Of a stretch of DNA of 6,407 bases, positions 3,863 to 6,407 are shown in pieces. The translations under genes and the position numbers were made by a program. Under the pieces are notes generated by a model. The model was not told where the DNA came from. It ran no database searches and saw only the letters and a program-made list of their open reading frames with translations. Every line of letters begins with the position of its first letter. Position 1 is the first letter of the stretch. Origin of the DNA: Solirubrobacteraceae bacterium (GTDB taxonomy: Bacteria; Actinomycetota; Thermoleophilia; Solirubrobacterales; Solirubrobacteraceae); assembly GCA_030038955.1 (NCBI GenBank), contig JASHQV010000288.1, forward strand, positions 1 to 6,407, written 5' to 3'.

Positions 3863-5989
3863 GTGACAGAGCATGCGCTCGTGCCGGCGCGCCGCGTCGG
3901 CCAGGTCGACGATTACCACGGCGAGCTTGTGGCGGATCCCTACCGCTGGCTCGAGGACACTAACGCCTCGGAGACGAAAGCCTGGATCGAAGCCGAGAAC
4001 GAGCTCACCGAGGAATGGCTCTCCCAGGTCAAGGCTCGCGAGGAAATCCGCCAGCGCCTCTCGGAGCTGTGGGACTACCCGCGTTTCAAGGCGCCCTTTG
4101 GGCGGGGCGGGCGCTGGTTCCAGCTGCGCAACAGCGGCCTTCAGAACCAAGATGTCCTCTACGTGATGGATAGCCCGGAGGACGAAGGACGAGTCCTTCT
4201 TGACCCGAACGAGCTGTCTCCCGACGGCACCGTCGCCGTGCCCGAGCTCGATGTGACAGAGGACGGGACGCTGCTGGTCTACGCCACGAGCGCGGCAGGG
4301 TCGGACTGGATGACCTGGCACGTCCGCGAGGTGGCAACCGGCCGGGACAGGCCGGACGTCGTTGAGTGGTCGAAGTACGCTCGCGCGGCCTGGCTGAAAG
4401 ACGGGTCGGGCTTCTACTACGGGGCTGTCGAGCCGCCCACGCCTGGCGGCGAGTATCTCGAAGCGGCCTCTCCCCAGAAGGTTGCCTTTCACCGGCTCGG
4501 GACGCAACGGAGCGAAGACGAGATCGTCTTTGAGGCTCCCGAGGAGCCAGAGTGGGTACCGGAGGCGGTCGTGAGCGAGGACGGCCGTTTCACCGTGATC
4601 TCTATCTCGAAGGGAACTGCCCCTGAAAGTCAGCTGCGTGTCCTCGACCACGAGAATCCGGGCAGCGGCCTGCGTCTGCTCGTCGCCGATTTCTGCTCGG
4701 AGGCGCGCTACGTGGCGAACGTCGGCAGCACCTTCTATCTGCTCACCGATTACAGGGCAGAGCGCCACCGGATAGTTGCGGTCGACCTCGAGAACCCGGG
4801 ACGAGAGCAGTGGCAGGAGGTGATTCCCGAGTCGACGGCCCTCCTACGTGCCGCACGCCACTGCAGTGACCTTCTTGTCTGCCACTACCTGAAGGACGCT
4901 TGCTCGAGGCTGGCCGTCTTCGGCTTCGATGGCTCCCACGTGCGCGATGCCCCTGTCCCCGGTGTCTCCTCGCTACCGGCCGACTACGACGAGGCCGGTT
5001 TCGAGGGTCGCCCAGACAGCACCAAACTTCACTACGTCGTGACCTCTTTCACCGACTCGGGCTCTTTGTGGGAGCACGATCTGGTAAGCGGTGAGACGAG
5101 GCTGCTCAGGCCGCCGGCCGCACGGGTCGATCGGCAGGCGCTCGTGAGCGAGCAGGTGTTCGTCACCGCTGATGACGGCGCGTCAATCCCGCTCTTCCTC
5201 ACGCACCGGCGTGGTGTGGAGCCGAACGGAGACGTTCCTGTTCTCCTTTACGGCTACGGCGGCTTCGACGTCTCAATGACCCCCGAGTTCAGCGTCAGCT
5301 GGGCCGCTTTCGTCGACCGTGGTGGTCTTCTTGCCATGGCGGTCCTGCGGGGCGGCGGAGAGTACGGGCGTTCGTGGCACAGGGCAGGGATGCTCGCGAG
5401 CAAACAGAGAGTCTTCGACGACTTCTGCGACTGTGCGAGGTGGCTCGACACCTCGGGATGGTCACGGCCAGGCCGCGTCGCCATCCACGGGGCCTCGAAC
5501 GGCGGTCTGCTTGTTGGGGCATGCATCACCCAGCACCCGGAGCTCTTCGGCGCCGCCGTGGCAGACGTGGGCGTGTTCGACATGCTCCGGTTTCACCGCT
5601 TCACGATCGGGTGGGCCTGGAAGAGCGACTTCGGGGACCCCGACGAACCCGAGCAGTACCGCTGGCTGCGCGCTTACTCCCCGCTGCACAACGTCCATCT
5701 CGGCCGCCGCTACCCGCCTATCCTGCTCACGACCGGCGACCACGACGACAGGGTCGTCCCGGGGCACTCGTTCAAGTTCGTGGCCACCTTGCAGGCCGCC
5801 GCCGATGTTGCCTCCTCCGGACCGCCCTCACCAGTCCTGCTGCGAACCGAGACCTCAGCCGGCCACGGCCACGGCCTTCCGACCGCAAAGGCGATAGCCA
5901 AGGCAACCGACGTCCTCGCCTTCATCGAGGGCCTGGTTGGAAACGCGGCGCCGCCATCGCCGGAGCCGCACAGCCCACTCCCATCATGA
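3863..5989 (+). CDS. Prolyl oligopeptidase, serine peptidase family S9A
   Basis: The 708-residue enzyme cleaves short peptides after proline (EC 3.4.21.26) and, lacking a signal peptide, should be cytosolic. The N-terminal part carries the family signature DPYRWLED (25-32) and leads into the beta-propeller that excludes folded proteins. The alpha/beta-hydrolase domain covers about 470-690. The catalytic triad is complete: Ser545 in GASNGGLLVG, Asp628 in GDHDDRVVPGHSFK, His668 in SAGHGHGLPTAK. Trp586 in FTIGWAWKSDFG corresponds to the Trp that stacks on the substrate proline in the pig enzyme, and Arg630 to the substrate-binding Arg after the catalytic Asp. Length is normal for the family; a proline-rich tail of about 17 residues ends it. 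GTG 3863 is chosen for its GGAG ribosome binding site and family-like N-terminus. Of the first 40 codons 33 end in G or C. It appears to be a single-gene unit. Substrates in vivo are not deducible. Confidence 0.97.
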   Translation: MTEHALVPARRVGQVDDYHGELVADPYRWLEDTNASETKAWIEAENELTEEWLSQVKAREEIRQRLSELWDYPRFKAPFGRGGRWFQLRNSGLQNQDVLYVMDSPEDEGRVLLDPNELSPDGTVAVPELDVTEDGTLLVYATSAAGSDWMTWHVREVATGRDRPDVVEWSKYARAAWLKDGSGFYYGAVEPPTPGGEYLEAASPQKVAFHRLGTQRSEDEIVFEAPEEPEWVPEAVVSEDGRFTVISISKGTAPESQLRVLDHENPGSGLRLLVADFCSEARYVANVGSTFYLLTDYRAERHRIVAVDLENPGREQWQEVIPESTALLRAARHCSDLLVCHYLKDACSRLAVFGFDGSHVRDAPVPGVSSLPADYDEAGFEGRPDSTKLHYVVTSFTDSGSLWEHDLVSGETRLLRPPAARVDRQALVSEQVFVTADDGASIPLFLTHRRGVEPNGDVPVLLYGYGGFDVSMTPEFSVSWAAFVDRGGLLAMAVLRGGGEYGRSWHRAGMLASKQRVFDDFCDCARWLDTSGWSRPGRVAIHGASNGGLLVGACITQHPELFGAAVADVGVFDMLRFHRFTIGWAWKSDFGDPDEPEQYRWLRAYSPLHNVHLGRRYPPILLTTGDHDDRVVPGHSFKFVATLQAAADVASSGPPSPVLLRTETSAGHGHGLPTAKAIAKATDVLAFIEGLVGNAAPPSPEPHSPLPS

Positions 5990-6407
5990 TCCTGCCCACT
6001 GGCGGAACAGGTCGAGGGCAGGTAGCACGACCTGATGACTCTAAGGCCGCCGTGCCGTTGAGACGGACCGGCCACCGGTAGCGCATCTGCGAGCGATACT
6101 CGCCCATCCGGGCTCTGCTGGCACCTGTCTAAGCTCGGCTGAGCTCGTTCGCCTCGCGCGTACCGGCCACGCCGACGAGTCCGTGCCGACACCGGACGGC
6201 GCCGCAACGACATACTCGCCCGGACGCCGGAGCAGGGCTGGCACCGGTGCGGTGGTCAAGCTCCGCTTCTCGCCAGTCGGCAATGTGGGGTCGGGTCAGC
6301 CGGCGGACGTCAGGCCGGCCCGAGACGTTGCAGCTACCGCCTCATTTCAAGGCCAGCGCTCGCGGAGATCGTTGGTGATGGCCGTCCGTGGATGGTGGTG
6401 ATGATCT
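5990..6407. other. Right-end intergenic stretch without a supported gene
   Basis: After the hairpin, these bases show only short open frames on both strands with Arg/Ser/Pro-rich translations and no ribosome binding site or family motif. Small perfect inverted repeats occur at 6067-6079 (ACCGG-CCA-CCGGT) and 6132-6145 (AGCTC-GGCT-GAGCT). The last bases contain GTG and ATG triplets (GTGGTGATGATCT) that could begin a gene continuing beyond the window, but nothing confirms this. Confidence 0.45.
5991..6022 (+). terminator. Hairpin just after the peptidase gene, possible terminator
   Basis: CCTGCCC (5991-5997) and GGGCAGG (6016-6022) form a perfect 7-bp stem with an 18-base loop, starting two bases after the TGA. 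There is no T-run, so this is not a canonical intrinsic terminator. Position and GC-rich stem fit a U-less terminator or an mRNA 3'-end stabiliser. Confidence 0.35.

Noticed and set aside
3734..4768. 344-codon open frame on the minus strand
   Set aside because: It is antisense to the conserved N-terminal part of the prolyl oligopeptidase gene; long antisense frames arise from GC-rich codon bias.
5374..6081. 235-codon plus-strand open frame overlapping the end of the peptidase gene
   Set aside because: It is Arg-rich out-of-frame reading of the catalytic domain, where the triad motifs are in the other frame.
6041..6401. Short open frames on both strands at the right end, including 6183-6401 plus
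   Set aside because: No ribosome binding site, family motif or convincing codon pattern supports any of them.

Overview
The window comes from a high-GC bacterium, most likely an actinomycete-type organism (Actinomycetota). The evidence is GC-rich codon third positions, a SigE-family ECF sigma factor with a membrane partner gene, and GTG start usage. The membrane partner resembles proteins I recall from Thermoleophilia (Solirubrobacterales and relatives), but that class-level guess is inference. Every gene that can be supported is on the + strand.

Layout: (1) 1-141 is the 3' end of an unrecognised gene with strong coding bias. (2) 324-396 is a complete tRNA-Gly with a CCC anticodon, behind a good sigma-70-type promoter. 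(3) 397-971 has no convincing gene and holds a perfect 13-bp tandem duplication. (4) 972-1580 encodes a 202-residue membrane protein with a likely bacterial PH-like domain between membrane segments. (5) 1581-1961 is noncoding and ends in an ECF-like promoter that runs directly into the next start codon. (6) 1965-2528 and 2525-3472 form a two-gene operon with an ATGA overlap: a SigE-family ECF sigma factor and a single-pass membrane protein, probably its anti-sigma factor or sensor. (7) 3473-3862 is noncoding and unusually rich in short perfect palindromes. (8) 3863-5989 is a complete prolyl oligopeptidase (family S9A) with an intact catalytic triad. (9) 5990-6407 is noncoding, starting with a hairpin just after the peptidase stop codon.

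Functionally, the sigma gene and its membrane partner look like one signalling unit: an extracytoplasmic domain of unknown ligand linked through one membrane segment to a short cytoplasmic tail that could bind the sigma factor. The GGAACC element before the sigma gene suggests autoregulation. I saw no second copy of that element before the PH-like gene or the peptidase gene, so nothing in the window ties them to this regulon. The prolyl oligopeptidase is probably an independent housekeeping peptidase for short proline-containing peptides.

No CRISPR array, insertion sequence, phage gene or recognisable defence system is visible. The least ordinary parts are the possibly leaderless, autoregulated sigma/partner operon and the palindrome cluster before the peptidase gene. 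Codon use in the middle genes is less GC-rich at third positions than in the flanking genes, so the block between the tRNA and the peptidase may be lineage-specific.
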